Source: Helicobacter cetorum (GTDB lineage Bacteria; Campylobacterota; Campylobacteria; Campylobacterales; DZAY01). From it: 64,000 nt of DNA. Every line of letters starts with the position of its first letter. Within the stretch, counting starts at the first letter, position 1. Below, piece after piece: positions 18,709-27,788 of this stretch. The notes beneath the pieces are model-generated. The model ran no database searches. It saw only the letters and a program-made list of their open reading frames with translations, and had not been told where the DNA came from. The stretch covers positions 1 through 64,000 of the forward strand of contig DZAY01000009.1 of assembly GCA_022729735.1 (NCBI GenBank), written 5' to 3'. The translations under genes and the position numbers were made by a program.

Positions 18709-19703
18709 TGGAAAAAGTTAGCTACAAAGATGCAGGTGTAAATATTGATGAAGGTAATAGTTTTGTTGAAAGCATTAAACCTTTTGTAAAATCCACATTT
18801 AATAAAAATGTAATTGGTGGAATTGGCTCATTTGCGGGTGCTTATGCACTTCCAACAGGATACAAGGAGCCTATAATTTTAGGTGCAACTGATGGTGTTG
18901 GCACAAAACTTAAATTAGCAATTGATTCAAATAGATATAGTAGTATTGGAATTGATTTAGTTGCTATGTGTGTAAATGATTTAATTTGTAATTTTGCAGA
19001 ACCTCTATTTTTCTTAGATTATTATGCCACAGGAAAACTTGATAGCCAAAAAGCAGTAGAAGTTGTAAAGGGTATTGCTGATGGTTGTATATTAGGAGAG
19101 TGTGCTTTAATTGGTGGAGAAACGGCAGAAATGCCAGGACTTTATAATCAAGATGATTTTGATTTAGCTGGATTTGCAGTTGGAATGGCTGAAAAAAGCG
19201 AACTTGATAGAGAAAAATTTGTAAATGCTGGAGATGTTTTAGTTGCACTTCCAAGTAGTGGAGTTCATTCAAATGGTTATTCACTTGTTAGAAAACTGTT
19301 TTTTGATAAATTAAACAAAAGTTTTGATTTTGAAATTGATGGCAAAAAGTTAATTGATATTTTATTAGAGCCAACAAGAATTTATGTCAAAGATTTCAAA
19401 AAGTTAAAATCAAATATAAATGCCTTAGCACATATTACAGGTGGTGGAATTGTAGAGAATTTACCAAGAGTGTTGCCAAATAATATACAAGCTGTTGTAA
19501 ATAAAGAGTCTATTAGAGTTTTACCAATCTTTAAATTTATGAGCGAATATGTTGAAGAAGCAGAAATGTTTAGAACATTTAATATGGGTGTTGGTATGAT
19601 TTTGGTGGTCAAAAAAGAGTCTCTCGATTATGTTTTATCAAACTCCGATGGATATGTTATTGGTGAGTTGATAAATGGAGAAAAAAAAGTAGTTTTAAAA
19701 TAA
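18708..19703 (+). CDS. purM: phosphoribosylformylglycinamidine cyclo-ligase
   Basis: PurM (AIR synthetase) closes the imidazole ring in purine biosynthesis, converting FGAM and ATP to AIR. At 331 residues it has normal length. Motifs include YKDAGVNIDEGNSFVE at the N-terminus, GATDGVGTKLKLA and SIGIDLVAMCVNDL around the active site, GGETAEMPG, LPSSGVHSNGYSLVR, and AHITGGGIVENLPRVLP. The start is coupled to the preceding small gene through TAATG. A hairpin terminator overlaps its stop. Confidence 0.97.
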   Translation: MEKVSYKDAGVNIDEGNSFVESIKPFVKSTFNKNVIGGIGSFAGAYALPTGYKEPIILGATDGVGTKLKLAIDSNRYSSIGIDLVAMCVNDLICNFAEPLFFLDYYATGKLDSQKAVEVVKGIADGCILGECALIGGETAEMPGLYNQDDFDLAGFAVGMAEKSELDREKFVNAGDVLVALPSSGVHSNGYSLVRKLFFDKLNKSFDFEIDGKKLIDILLEPTRIYVKDFKKLKSNINALAHITGGGIVENLPRVLPNNIQAVVNKESIRVLPIFKFMSEYVEEAEMFRTFNMGVGMILVVKKESLDYVLSNSDGYVIGELINGEKKVVLK

Positions 19704-19715
19704 CTACCTTTTTTT
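19682..19715. terminator. bidirectional intrinsic terminator after purM
   Basis: GTAGTT (19689-19694) pairs with AACTAC (19702-19707) around a seven-base loop that contains the purM stop. An A-run precedes the stem and a T-run follows it, so it can end transcripts from both purM and the convergent gene at 19715. Confidence 0.75.
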
Positions 19716-20110
19716 CAATCATTTAATTGGTCTTTTTCAGCTTTTTTTAATAGTTCATTTACCATTCTATGCTCTGGACTCATATTATTTAGCTTTTCAG
19801 CTCTCTTTTTCTCTTTTTCTTTCATCTCTTCAGCCTCTTTTTTATCATCTAAATGCTGTTTTCTAATGTCTGCAAAACTTTTAGATATTTTTCCCATCTC
19901 TTCAAGATTTTGTTCCATTTTTTCTTTGATAGCTTTTTCTTCTTCTAATTTTTTTTCGTCTATCTTTTTATTTCCATTTTTGAGCATTAATAACACAAAA
20001 AATACAGCACCAAGCATAAAACTTTCAGCAGTAGAACCCGTAACATAAAACATCATAAGATATAGAGCAACTGATATTAGTAGCTTAAAAAAAATAGATA
20101 TAAAACCCAT
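19715..20110 (-). CDS. hypothetical membrane-anchored coiled-coil protein
   Basis: I do not recognise this 131-residue protein. The N-terminal 45 residues form two hydrophobic segments (ISIFFKLLISVALYLMMFYV and FMLGAVFFVLLML). The rest is highly charged and predicted helical or coiled-coil (repeated Lys/Glu, e.g. KKAEKDQL at the end). It is likely an inner-membrane protein with a cytoplasmic helical tail. It is convergent with purM and shares its terminator. Confidence 0.65.
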   Translation of the reverse strand: MGFISIFFKLLISVALYLMMFYVTGSTAESFMLGAVFFVLLMLKNGNKKIDEKKLEEEKAIKEKMEQNLEEMGKISKSFADIRKQHLDDKKEAEEMKEKEKKRAEKLNNMSPEHRMVNELLKKAEKDQLND

Positions 20111-20184
20111 ATTAGACCCTTTAATATTGGAGTATTAGAAAGCTTTTTCATTTATAATATCATAATTAAACTAAGAAAAAAGTT

Positions 20185-20874
20185 TTAAAGCATTGCTTTA
20201 ATAATATTATCAACCATTTCAACTCTATTTTCTGATTTGTATATTGGTCGTCCAACAACAATATAATTACTCAAAGCTTCTTTAGCATTTTCTATTGTAG
20301 CCACTCGTTTTTGGTCATCATTACTACTTTCAAATGGTCTAATTGCTGGAGTTAGTGTAATATAACTACTATTTGTGATATTTTTTATCTCCTTACTCTC
20401 ATAAACAGAACACACAACACCATCTAAACCATTTTTATATCCCATTTTTGCAAACTCAAAAGCTTTTTCTTTTAGATTTGAGTTATATACTGCTTTAAAA
20501 CTAACCTCATCAAAACTTGTAAGAGCTGTAACACCTAAAATAATCATATTAGGATTTATTGATTTTACTCTATCAACAACACTTTTTATAGCTTCTTCAC
20601 CACTTGAGCAGTGAATATTAAACATATCAACCCCAATTTTTGCAATCTCACTTGAAGCATCAGCCATTGTGTTTGGAATATCATATAGTTTTAAATCCAA
20701 AAAAATTTTAAAGTTTGAATTTATATTTTTTATATCTTCTATAAAACTTTTTCCATCTCTAATAAAACTTCTAAGTCCAACTTTTAACCAAATATCATCA
20801 AAATGTTTTAACTCTTTTACAAGAGCTAAATTATCATCTCTATATTCCAAATCAAGGGCAACTACAAGTTTCAT
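20185..20874 (-). CDS. pyrF: orotidine-5'-phosphate decarboxylase
   Basis: PyrF converts OMP to UMP, the last step of de novo UMP synthesis. The 229-residue protein contains the catalytic DLKLYDIPNTM (family pattern DxKxxDIPNT), the N-terminal VALDLEYRD strand, and the phosphate-binding C-terminal segments TPAIRP and VVGRPIYKS. Its start overlaps the nusB stop by four bases. It is the last gene of the operon. Confidence 0.96.
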   Translation of the reverse strand: MKLVVALDLEYRDDNLALVKELKHFDDIWLKVGLRSFIRDGKSFIEDIKNINSNFKIFLDLKLYDIPNTMADASSEIAKIGVDMFNIHCSSGEEAIKSVVDRVKSINPNMIILGVTALTSFDEVSFKAVYNSNLKEKAFEFAKMGYKNGLDGVVCSVYESKEIKNITNSSYITLTPAIRPFESSNDDQKRVATIENAKEALSNYIVVGRPIYKSENRVEMVDNIIKAML

Positions 20875-21275
20875 CGTGATAAACCTTTTTTGATAGTTTC
20901 TAATAATCCATTTATAAATTTTGGTGAATTGTCAGATGCGAAATTTTTTCCAATTTCAATAGCTTCATTAATAATAACTGCACTATCCAATTTTGTAAAT
21001 AAAAGTTCATAAACTGCTAATCTAATAATCGCCTTTTCAATCATTCCAATTCTATCAAAATCCCAATCTTTTAAGTTAGTTTTAAAAATATCATCAATCT
21101 TTTCTAAATTTTGAACAACTCCATTATAGAGTTCTAACACAAACTCTCTTTGTTTGTTTCTGATTTTTCGCTCTTCTAAAATCTCTTCTATAAAACTCTC
21201 TTTATGTGCATTTCCTATATCTTTTGCATACAAAAGTGATACCACACACTCTCTTGCTTGATGTCTTGTAGCCAA
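20871..21275 (-). CDS. nusB: transcription antitermination factor NusB
   Basis: NusB binds boxA RNA with NusE (S10) to promote antitermination, chiefly in rRNA operons. The 134-residue all-helical protein starts MATRHQAREC and has the conserved VVSLLYAKDI, WDFDRIGMIEKAIIRLAVYEL and VIINEAIEIGKNFASDNSPKF segments ending with FINGLL. It sits between ribH (three-base gap) and pyrF. Confidence 0.96.
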   Translation of the reverse strand: MATRHQARECVVSLLYAKDIGNAHKESFIEEILEERKIRNKQREFVLELYNGVVQNLEKIDDIFKTNLKDWDFDRIGMIEKAIIRLAVYELLFTKLDSAVIINEAIEIGKNFASDNSPKFINGLLETIKKGLSR

Positions 21276-21278
21276 TAT

Positions 21279-21749
21279 TTATCCTTTTAAATTTTTATAT
21301 AAATCAAGCATTTCAACCACACCAACCATCGCTTCAAAACCTTTATTACCAGCTTTACTTCCAGCTCTCTCAATAGCTTGTTCAATTGTATCAGTTGTTA
21401 AAACTCCAAAAGTTACAGGTTTTTGATATTTGAGAGTAACTGAAGCTATGCCTTTTGTAGTTTCTGCTGAAACATAATCAAAATGTGGAGTTGAGCCACG
21501 AATTACAGCACCAACACAACATATTGCATCATACTTTCCAGCACTTAGTGCTAAATCAAGTGCAAAAGGTATTTCAAAAGCACCTGGAACTAAAATAAGT
21601 GATAAATTTTCTTCATCTCCACCATGTCTAATAAAAGCATCTTTTGCACCTTCTACTAATCTATCTGTAATAATATGATTAAATCTACTTGCAATAATTG
21701 CAATTTTTTCATTTCCATTTAATCTTAATTTACCTTCTATAACTTTCAT
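21279..21749 (-). CDS. ribH: 6,7-dimethyl-8-ribityllumazine synthase
   Basis: RibH condenses the ribityl-aminouracil and dihydroxybutanone phosphate intermediates to lumazine, the penultimate step of riboflavin synthesis. The 156-residue protein has [50 protein letters not shown] with the catalytic His, and [11 protein letters not shown] 21749 is chosen because AAAGGG lies six bases upstream; two earlier in-frame candidates have no such site. The 40-base gap to hepT is long for this operon. Confidence 0.96.
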   Translation of the reverse strand: MKVIEGKLRLNGNEKIAIIASRFNHIITDRLVEGAKDAFIRHGGDEENLSLILVPGAFEIPFALDLALSAGKYDAICCVGAVIRGSTPHFDYVSAETTKGIASVTLKYQKPVTFGVLTTDTIEQAIERAGSKAGNKGFEAMVGVVEMLDLYKNLKG

Positions 21750-21789
21750 GTTCATCCCTTTAATCAATTTTTTAGTATTGTATCAATAG

Positions 21790-22161
21790 TTATTTTAAAT
21801 CTTTTATAATTTGTTCTATTGTTATTTGCAATAAATCTATTTTAGTATTGCAAACAAAATATATCTCTTCAGCATCTATATCAAAATAGTGATAAGTTAT
21901 AATATCTCTCATACCTTTTGCACCTTTCCAATCAACTTCAGAATAGTTAATTAATAGTTCTCTGTTTGTGATTTTATCAATATTTTTTAAACCTTCACCT
22001 ATGGCAATTAATTGCATACATATACTATCAAGTTTTTCCATTCCATTTGGTGTATCTGTAAAATCATTGACATTTTTAATTGGTTCAAATCTCATCTTAA
22101 TCGTTTTAATAGAATTTAAAATTTGAGTTAAAATCTCTATTACCAAAATTTTGTCAAACAT
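21790..22161 (-). CDS. hepT: HepT-like (DUF86) toxin-family protein
   Basis: The 123-residue protein matches the HepT/DUF86 family, HEPN-fold RNases that are toxins kept inactive by MntA-mediated AMPylation. The family motif near residue 85 reads MRDIITYHYFDID, while the usual form is RDxxxHxYFDID. Here the expected His is Tyr (codon TAT) and only the following His remains, so RNase activity is doubtful. It overlaps the upstream mntA gene by eight bases, the standard arrangement of this pair. The pair interrupts the kdsA-ribH run. Confidence 0.85.
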   Translation of the reverse strand: MFDKILVIEILTQILNSIKTIKMRFEPIKNVNDFTDTPNGMEKLDSICMQLIAIGEGLKNIDKITNRELLINYSEVDWKGAKGMRDIITYHYFDIDAEEIYFVCNTKIDLLQITIEQIIKDLK

Positions 22162-22444
22162 ATATAACCTCTTTTTCTATTCTATTTTTTAAAAAAGGGT
22201 TCATCTTTTCTCGCAATCTCACAATATCAATTTTTGTTGATAAAATATTTTGCAACTCATCTTTGATATGCACTAACATAAACATATCTGCATTTTTTGT
22301 TTCTATACAAACATCAATATCACTCAAATTTGTCGCTTCATCTCTTGCAAAAGAGCCAAATAAGCCCATTTTTTCTATACCATATTTATGAAAGTTGCTA
22401 TTTTTATACTCTTTTAATTTGTTTAATATTAACTCTTTTTCCAT
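22154..22444 (-). CDS. mntA: MntA-like nucleotidyltransferase antitoxin
   Basis: This 96-residue minimal nucleotidyltransferase has the motif GLFGSFARDEATNLSDIDV (GS...DxD) and a further Asp in TKIDIVRL, giving all three metal-binding acids. MntA antitoxins transfer AMP from ATP to a Tyr of the HepT partner. It lies directly before hepT and seven bases after kdsA. The catalytic set looks intact, unlike that of its partner. Confidence 0.87.
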   Translation of the reverse strand: MEKELILNKLKEYKNSNFHKYGIEKMGLFGSFARDEATNLSDIDVCIETKNADMFMLVHIKDELQNILSTKIDIVRLREKMNPFLKNRIEKEVIYV

Positions 22445-22451
22445 TTTTTCA

Positions 22452-23249
22452 CTATTTTAATGAATTTTCTATTTTAAAGAGAGTTTCAATAGTATCTTTT
22501 AACTCTTCTAAAGTTAGCATATTAGGCCCATCACTAAGTGCTTCTTTTGGATTGAAATGTGTTTCAAAGAAAAAGCCATCAACTCCAACAGCACTTGCAC
22601 CTCTTGCTAATATAGGAGCAAATCTACTATCACCTCCACTTTTACCATTTAATCCCCCTGGAGCTTGAACAGAGTGAGTTGCATCAAAAATCACAGGTGC
22701 AAACTCTCTCATAATATCTAATGCTCTAAAATCTACAACTAAATTTCCATAACCAAAAGTTGTGCCTCGTTCAGTTAGCCAAACTCCATTAGCTTTTGCA
22801 CTTTGATAATTAATCTCTTTAACTCCTCTTGTATTTAAAACCTTTGCAACAGAGTAAATCATATCTTTTGGGTTCATAAATTGCCCTTTTTTGATATTTA
22901 TAATTTTTTCACTCTTTCCAGCTTCAATTAATAAATCTGTTTGTCGGCATAAAAATGCAGGTATTTGAATAACATCTACAACTTCGCTAACAGGTTTTAC
23001 TTGATAACTCTCATGAACATCACTTAATAGTTTAAATCCAAACTCTTTTTTTACATCATCAAGTATTTTTAGCCCTTCTTCAATTCCAAATCCTCTAAAA
23101 CTATCAATTGAAGTTCTATTTGCTTTATCAAAACTTGCTTTGAAATAAAAATCTATTTCACTATTTTCATGATAGCTAACTAAACTTTTTGCAATTTTAA
23201 ATGTAATTTCTTTACTTTCAATTACACATGGACCACTTATTAAAATCAT
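22452..23249 (-). CDS. kdsA: 3-deoxy-D-manno-octulosonate 8-phosphate synthase
   Basis: KdsA condenses phosphoenolpyruvate with arabinose 5-phosphate to make KDO-8-P for lipopolysaccharide inner core. The 265-residue protein begins [11 protein letters not shown] and carries [45 protein letters not shown], and [12 protein letters not shown]. Its start overlaps the exonuclease stop by four bases. Confidence 0.97.
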   Translation of the reverse strand: MILISGPCVIESKEITFKIAKSLVSYHENSEIDFYFKASFDKANRTSIDSFRGFGIEEGLKILDDVKKEFGFKLLSDVHESYQVKPVSEVVDVIQIPAFLCRQTDLLIEAGKSEKIINIKKGQFMNPKDMIYSVAKVLNTRGVKEINYQSAKANGVWLTERGTTFGYGNLVVDFRALDIMREFAPVIFDATHSVQAPGGLNGKSGGDSRFAPILARGASAVGVDGFFFETHFNPKEALSDGPNMLTLEELKDTIETLFKIENSLK

Positions 23250-24013
23250 ATTTTTTCCTTCATCTTTTTAAAATTTGATTTTGAAAAATCGATTAACTGC
23301 TCTGTTGTTTCAACCTCTTTTGGTAACTCTTTTATTGATTTCTCAAAAACTCGTAAAGCAGTTAAAGCATCAAAATATGCTCTATGTGAAATATTATTGA
23401 TATTTAAAAGCTCATTTAAAAATGGAAGAGAATATTTTTCACTCTTAATTGTCTTTTTTGATAAATCTATTGTGCATAATTTTCTATTTGTTAGCTCTCC
23501 TAAATTTGCTTTAATTAATGATTTTGATATAAAATTAAAATCAAAATCTACATTATGAGCTACAAAAACAGAACTACCTAAAAACTCTCTAAATCTTCTT
23601 AAAACTGTATTAAGTCTTGGAGCATTTATTAAATCAAATTGAGTAATATTTGTAACTTTACTAACATACTCTGGCACATAATCAGCATATACAAATGTTT
23701 CAAAATTATCCAAAATAAGCCCATTTTTATATTTTATAGCACCAATTTCAATAATTTGACTATTTTCTGGTTTATTTCCATTTGTTTCAATATCTACAAA
23801 ACAAAAAATTTCATCTTTGTAATTTCTATACAATGTTTCTAAAAATACTCTATCTTCATCTTCACTAAGAGGCATTCCACTTGCTTTTAAAATCTGAAAT
23901 TCTAATTCACAATCTTTTGAGTGGTTATGACTATTTGTTAATAGTTTGCAAAAATAGCTTTTTAATATTGAGCCTTTTTTAAGTTTTGAAATTAGGAGTT
24001 CATATCGTTTCAT
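23246..24013 (-). CDS. DnaQ-family 3'-5' exonuclease
   Basis: This 255-residue protein has a DEDDh exonuclease domain (about 75-235): FVDIETNG supplies the first Asp/Glu, [13 protein letters not shown] the second Asp, and [14 protein letters not shown] the His and final Asp. The N-terminal about 70 residues are helical and of unknown role. It resembles the proofreading epsilon subunit but may be a separate DNA repair nuclease. It overlaps trpF upstream and kdsA downstream by four bases each. Confidence 0.87.
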   Translation of the reverse strand: MKRYELLISKLKKGSILKSYFCKLLTNSHNHSKDCELEFQILKASGMPLSEDEDRVFLETLYRNYKDEIFCFVDIETNGNKPENSQIIEIGAIKYKNGLILDNFETFVYADYVPEYVSKVTNITQFDLINAPRLNTVLRRFREFLGSSVFVAHNVDFDFNFISKSLIKANLGELTNRKLCTIDLSKKTIKSEKYSLPFLNELLNINNISHRAYFDALTALRVFEKSIKELPKEVETTEQLIDFSKSNFKKMKEKI

Positions 24014-24594
24014 AAAGATTTGGCAGTTTGAATAAACTCTCTTAATTTATCTCTATCTTTAACTCCTTTACTTTTTTCAACCCCACTACTCACATCAACT
24101 CCATAAAAATCAAATCCTTTTAACTCTTTTAAATTAGATGAGTTTAATCCACCTGCTAAAATAATTTTTGAGCAGTCTATATCTCTAAACCAATCTAAAT
24201 TAACCCTTTTTCCAACTCCACCAAACTCATCTACAAAAGCATCAACTATCACATACTCATCTTTATATTTCAAAATATCATCTTTGCAAGTTGCTCTAAT
24301 CACTTTTAAATGTTTAATATTTAGCTCTTCATAATTATTAAAATCAAAATGAATTTGTGCCAAAGAGATATTTGCTAAGCTTGAAATTTGATTAATTTGT
24401 GTGGAGTTACAATCTACAAATAGTCCAACTCGCTCAATAAATGGAGGAGTGTTTGCTATTATATCTTTTGCTCTTTGAGGTGAGAGAAATCGAGGAGAAT
24501 TTTTGTAAAATACAAATCCCAAAGCATCAGCACCAGCCATTGAGGCAACTATCGCATCTTCTATATTTGTGATGCCACAAATTTTTACTCTCAA
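24010..24594 (-). CDS. trpF: phosphoribosylanthranilate isomerase
   Basis: TrpF performs the Amadori rearrangement of PRA to CdRP in tryptophan synthesis. The 194-residue TIM barrel starts MRVKICGITNIEDA (catalytic Cys in KICGIT) and has GADALGFVFYKNSPR, VGLFVD, VIVDAFVDE (catalytic Asp), KIILAGGLNSSNL and YGVDVSSGVEKSKGVKD. It stands apart from other trp genes here and is coupled to rpe by a four-base overlap. Confidence 0.96.
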   Translation of the reverse strand: MRVKICGITNIEDAIVASMAGADALGFVFYKNSPRFLSPQRAKDIIANTPPFIERVGLFVDCNSTQINQISSLANISLAQIHFDFNNYEELNIKHLKVIRATCKDDILKYKDEYVIVDAFVDEFGGVGKRVNLDWFRDIDCSKIILAGGLNSSNLKELKGFDFYGVDVSSGVEKSKGVKDRDKLREFIQTAKSL

Positions 24595-25232
24595 ATTTTT
24601 AAACTCTCTATTGCTTCTTTTCGATTTGCTGATTTAAATATATAATTTCCAGCCACAACAACATCAACCCCACTATTTTTAAGCTCTAAAATATTTTGAT
24701 TGCTAACTCCACCATCAACTTCTATTAAACAGTTTGGATTTCTTTTATTGATTAACTCTTTTAAATGTTTTGATTTCTCAATCACATTTCCTATGAATTT
24801 TTGTCCTCCAAATCCAGGATTTACACTCATTAACAGAACCATATCAAGATACTCTAAAATATACTCAATTAAGTTTGGATTTGTATGTGGATTTAAAACT
24901 ATTGCGGGAGATATTCCATAATCTCTTATTTTTTGAATTAATCTATGTGGATGTTTCTCTTCCTCTATATGAAAAGAGATATATTTTGGCTTAAGTGGAG
25001 CAAACATATCTACAAAAAAGCTATTGTTTTCAACCATTAAATGTATATCAAGTGGTTTTGTAGCAACTTTTGCAACAGCTTCAACTACAACAGTTCCAAT
25101 TGTTAGATTTGGAACAAAATGTCCATCCATAACATCAACATGAACTAAATCAGCTCCAAAATCACAAATTTCTTTTACATCTTTTGCTAAATTTCCAAAA
25201 TTAGCAGATAAAATACTTGGTGCAACTAACAT
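24591..25232 (-). CDS. rpe: ribulose-phosphate 3-epimerase
   Basis: Rpe interconverts ribulose 5-phosphate and xylulose 5-phosphate. The 213-residue TIM barrel has VAPSILSANFGNLAKDV, LVHVDVMDGHFVPNLTIG with metal-binding His/Asp, VNPGFGGQKFI, CLIEVDGGVSNQNI and VVAGNYIFKS. It is followed by trpF with a four-base overlap and lies eight bases after the STAS/CheX-like gene. Confidence 0.97.
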   Translation of the reverse strand: MLVAPSILSANFGNLAKDVKEICDFGADLVHVDVMDGHFVPNLTIGTVVVEAVAKVATKPLDIHLMVENNSFFVDMFAPLKPKYISFHIEEEKHPHRLIQKIRDYGISPAIVLNPHTNPNLIEYILEYLDMVLLMSVNPGFGGQKFIGNVIEKSKHLKELINKRNPNCLIEVDGGVSNQNILELKNSGVDVVVAGNYIFKSANRKEAIESLKI

Positions 25233-25240
25233 TAAACTCC

Positions 25241-26647
25241 CTATTTTGTGAAGAAAAAATAAAATTTATCTTTGTTGTCAAATGAAAAATTAACTTGAGC
25301 CCCTTTTTTATCAGAAATAATTGAAATTCCTTCATTAATATTTCTAAATGCAATTGGGGCAGTTGTAATAACTCTTACATTTTTATCATAAAAGTGTGCC
25401 TTTAACTTATTGCCAATAATATTCAAAAGTTCAGCGGTTGCAATTAAAATCTCTTCATCGCTTGGAGAGTTTGTGCTACCAAGTAGTATATTACAAGCTT
25501 TTAGTGCAATAGTTTTTGGAAAAGCTACAAATATAACACCTTCAATATCTCCAAAAAGCCCAAGTGCGGCAGAAGTTAAGCGAATTTTACTATCTATTTG
25601 AAAATTTCTAATTTCAACTAACTCTTTTTTTATCTCAACATTTGTCAGCATATTTATAGATGATATTACTATATCTACAACAACTGATAGTTGTAAAATC
25701 AACTCTTTATCTATCTTTTTTGCATTTTTTTTAGAGTTTGCTCCAGAGCTTTCTAACTCTTTTATAATATTTTTATTTTCAAAAAACTCATTTACAGATG
25801 CAAAAAATAGTATTCCAGCTTCTTCTAAATCTTTTTTAAGCTTTAAACTAATTGTAGCAATATCAAATCCAGCAATAAAAATATTAGCTCCAGATTCCAT
25901 AGCAGTGTGTGATAGTTTCATAAAAAAACTAATCGCATGAGCATTCATTGATAATACATCACTTGCATCAAATAAAAATAGTTTAAATCCAATATTAATA
26001 CAGCTATTGTGATATTCTAAATCAAATTGTTCTAAAATTGTGGTATCTAAAAAGCCATTTAGTTTATAAACTATCACATTTTCTCGCTTAATTGCTGCAA
26101 CTTTTTTAGAAAATGAGCCAAGGTGAGTTAAATTTACACTATTTAAAAATTTGGATTTATCGCTTTTTCTTAATTGAAAATCTTCTAAACTCTTTGCTAT
26201 TATAGGAGTATAACCTCGCTCATGAAGTATTAATGCCATACTACTTTGTTGAGATTGCTCATCAGTATAGAGCAAGATTGAGTTATTCTCTTTAAAATCT
26301 ATATTTCCAATAAATAGTTTTGCAACTTCTATATCTCTAAAAAGTGAAAATGTCATCTCATTTTCTACCATTTTTAAAATAGTTCTATATTTTCGCTCAT
26401 TATAATCACAAAATCCAACAACTACACCAGAGAGAGTTTTTCTAATTCTCTCCAAAATATCAATAATAGCTTCTATCCCTTTTTTATTAAAAAAGACAAC
26501 TTTTTCTAAAGATATTAATACTGCATCAACACCCATTTTTATAATGTGGGCAATCTCATCTTCTTGAATTAAATTTACCACATTATTAGCATCTATAAAA
26601 CCTTGAGGATAAAAGGTTGCTATCTTATTTTTTATTACTGCTCTCAC
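25241..26647 (-). CDS. STAS-like / CheX-like fusion protein
   Basis: The 468-residue protein seems to hold two STAS-type domains (about 1-110, FYPQGFIDANNVVNLI; about 185-290, VIVYKLNGFLDTTILEQFDL). A C-terminal CheC/CheX-like domain follows (about 325-465), with the phosphatase-type motif ELLNIIGNKLKAHF (ExxN) and GDIEGVIFVAFPK. CheX proteins dephosphorylate CheY-P, so it may tune chemotaxis or couple it to another signal. Its start shares one base with the upstream HDOD gene stop, so the two are coupled. Confidence 0.75.
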   Translation of the reverse strand: MRAVIKNKIATFYPQGFIDANNVVNLIQEDEIAHIIKMGVDAVLISLEKVVFFNKKGIEAIIDILERIRKTLSGVVVGFCDYNERKYRTILKMVENEMTFSLFRDIEVAKLFIGNIDFKENNSILLYTDEQSQQSSMALILHERGYTPIIAKSLEDFQLRKSDKSKFLNSVNLTHLGSFSKKVAAIKRENVIVYKLNGFLDTTILEQFDLEYHNSCINIGFKLFLFDASDVLSMNAHAISFFMKLSHTAMESGANIFIAGFDIATISLKLKKDLEEAGILFFASVNEFFENKNIIKELESSGANSKKNAKKIDKELILQLSVVVDIVISSINMLTNVEIKKELVEIRNFQIDSKIRLTSAALGLFGDIEGVIFVAFPKTIALKACNILLGSTNSPSDEEILIATAELLNIIGNKLKAHFYDKNVRVITTAPIAFRNINEGISIISDKKGAQVNFSFDNKDKFYFFFTK

Positions 26648-27444
26648 TAATTAATTCCCATTATCTGATTAAAATCTTCTACAACATCTTCTACAAATTC
26701 AAAATCAAGCTCTATAAGCTCACTCATACCAGTTGCAATAAATTCTGCTCTACTTATCTCATAGAAAAATAGTAGATGTAAATATTTTGCAAGTGGTGAA
26801 ACAGTTGTTGCTCTTGTATCTTTTTGAAATGCTGACTCCAAAATATCTATACAATCTTGTTGAAAATCCCACTCTTTAGCAATAAAAAGGACAATATCCA
26901 CAATTGAGTAATCTGTAAGTTTTTTTAAAATATCAGAATATTTAACATTACTACTCTCTTTTATAACTTCTAAATCTTCTCTATGAGCTGCTCTAAACAT
27001 TGTTTCACAAACTGCCACAATTGCTGGTAAAATCATAGCAATAAATGAAATATTTTCATCTCTCATATTTTTTTCAGATAAAATCTTATTCCAATCATTA
27101 ATACAATCTGCTTGAAATGTTCCAAAAAGCACATTATCTAAATTGAAAAGTTCCCATTTTTTTGGTGTTAAAAGCGAAACTAAATAGCTCTTAATCAGCT
27201 GTCTTGCTTTTAGAATACCTAAAATAGAAAATATCTGTTTTATGTCTGTAATCTCTTTCCTAAAACCAAAAATAGGTTTATTTACAATATTTTTTAAATA
27301 AACTGTAAGAGGAATATCAGATTTTGCAATTTCAGAAGCCTTGTTTAAATCCTCTAATTCCAAAGCACCTAAACATTCTTTTAAAGTCTTTGGCATAGGT
27401 GGAATATTTTTGATATAGTTTTGTATATCCTCTTTATTAACCAA
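26647..27444 (-). CDS. HDOD-domain signalling protein
   Basis: This 265-residue protein has an HDOD domain: IPPMPKTLKECLGALELE, IAKSDIPLTVYLKNIVNKPIF (usually DPALTAKLLRLANSP), and IKQIFSILGILKARQLIKSYLV. It is more diverged than the other HDOD protein of this window (8275-9081). It directly precedes the STAS/CheX-like protein, with a one-base overlap, and probably acts with it. It is divergent from rpmB. Confidence 0.82.
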   Translation of the reverse strand: MVNKEDIQNYIKNIPPMPKTLKECLGALELEDLNKASEIAKSDIPLTVYLKNIVNKPIFGFRKEITDIKQIFSILGILKARQLIKSYLVSLLTPKKWELFNLDNVLFGTFQADCINDWNKILSEKNMRDENISFIAMILPAIVAVCETMFRAAHREDLEVIKESSNVKYSDILKKLTDYSIVDIVLFIAKEWDFQQDCIDILESAFQKDTRATTVSPLAKYLHLLFFYEISRAEFIATGMSELIELDFEFVEDVVEDFNQIMGIN

Positions 27445-27572
27445 GTTGTGGTTCCTTTTTCAGTTTTTTTGCAACATTTTATCCTTAATTTAATAAAATA
27501 GAAATTAAGTTACTTTTAGGTTAATTTTATATATTATTCCACACAAAAATCTTAGAAAATTAGGGGAATATG

Positions 27573-27761
27573 ATGTCAAGAAAATGTATGCTTAGTGGCA
27601 AAGGTCCAATGAGTGGCAATAATGTGAGCCATGCGAATAATAAAACAAAAAGAAGATTTCTTCCAAATTTAAGAACAATTAGAATTAAATTGGATGATGG
27701 AACTACTCAAAAAATTAAAGTAGCCGCTTCTACTCTTAGAACTTTAAAAAAGTCTAAGTAA
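27573..27761 (+). CDS. rpmB: 50S ribosomal protein L28
   Basis: The 62-residue L28 protein has [39 protein letters not shown] and a basic tail ([10 protein letters not shown]). It carries two Cys but no complete zinc-ribbon pair. Two adjacent ATG codons (27570 and 27573) are available; the second is preferred from its spacing to AGGGGAA. It is transcribed alone from an AT-rich 125-base gap shared with the divergent HDOD gene. Confidence 0.96.
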   Translation: MSRKCMLSGKGPMSGNNVSHANNKTKRRFLPNLRTIRIKLDDGTTQKIKVAASTLRTLKKSK

Positions 27762-27788
27762 AAATCTATTCCCAATGTGGATTAGGAG

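Noticed and set aside
18964-19284. Minus-strand frame of 106 codons opposite purM
   Set aside because: His/Leu/Gln-rich composition is an artefact of the opposite strand of purM; no domain and no start signal.
27445-27569. Possible tRNA or riboswitch in the rpmB-HDOD gap and other intergenic gaps
   Set aside because: No cloverleaf, CCA end or known riboswitch core could be recognised in any gap of the window.
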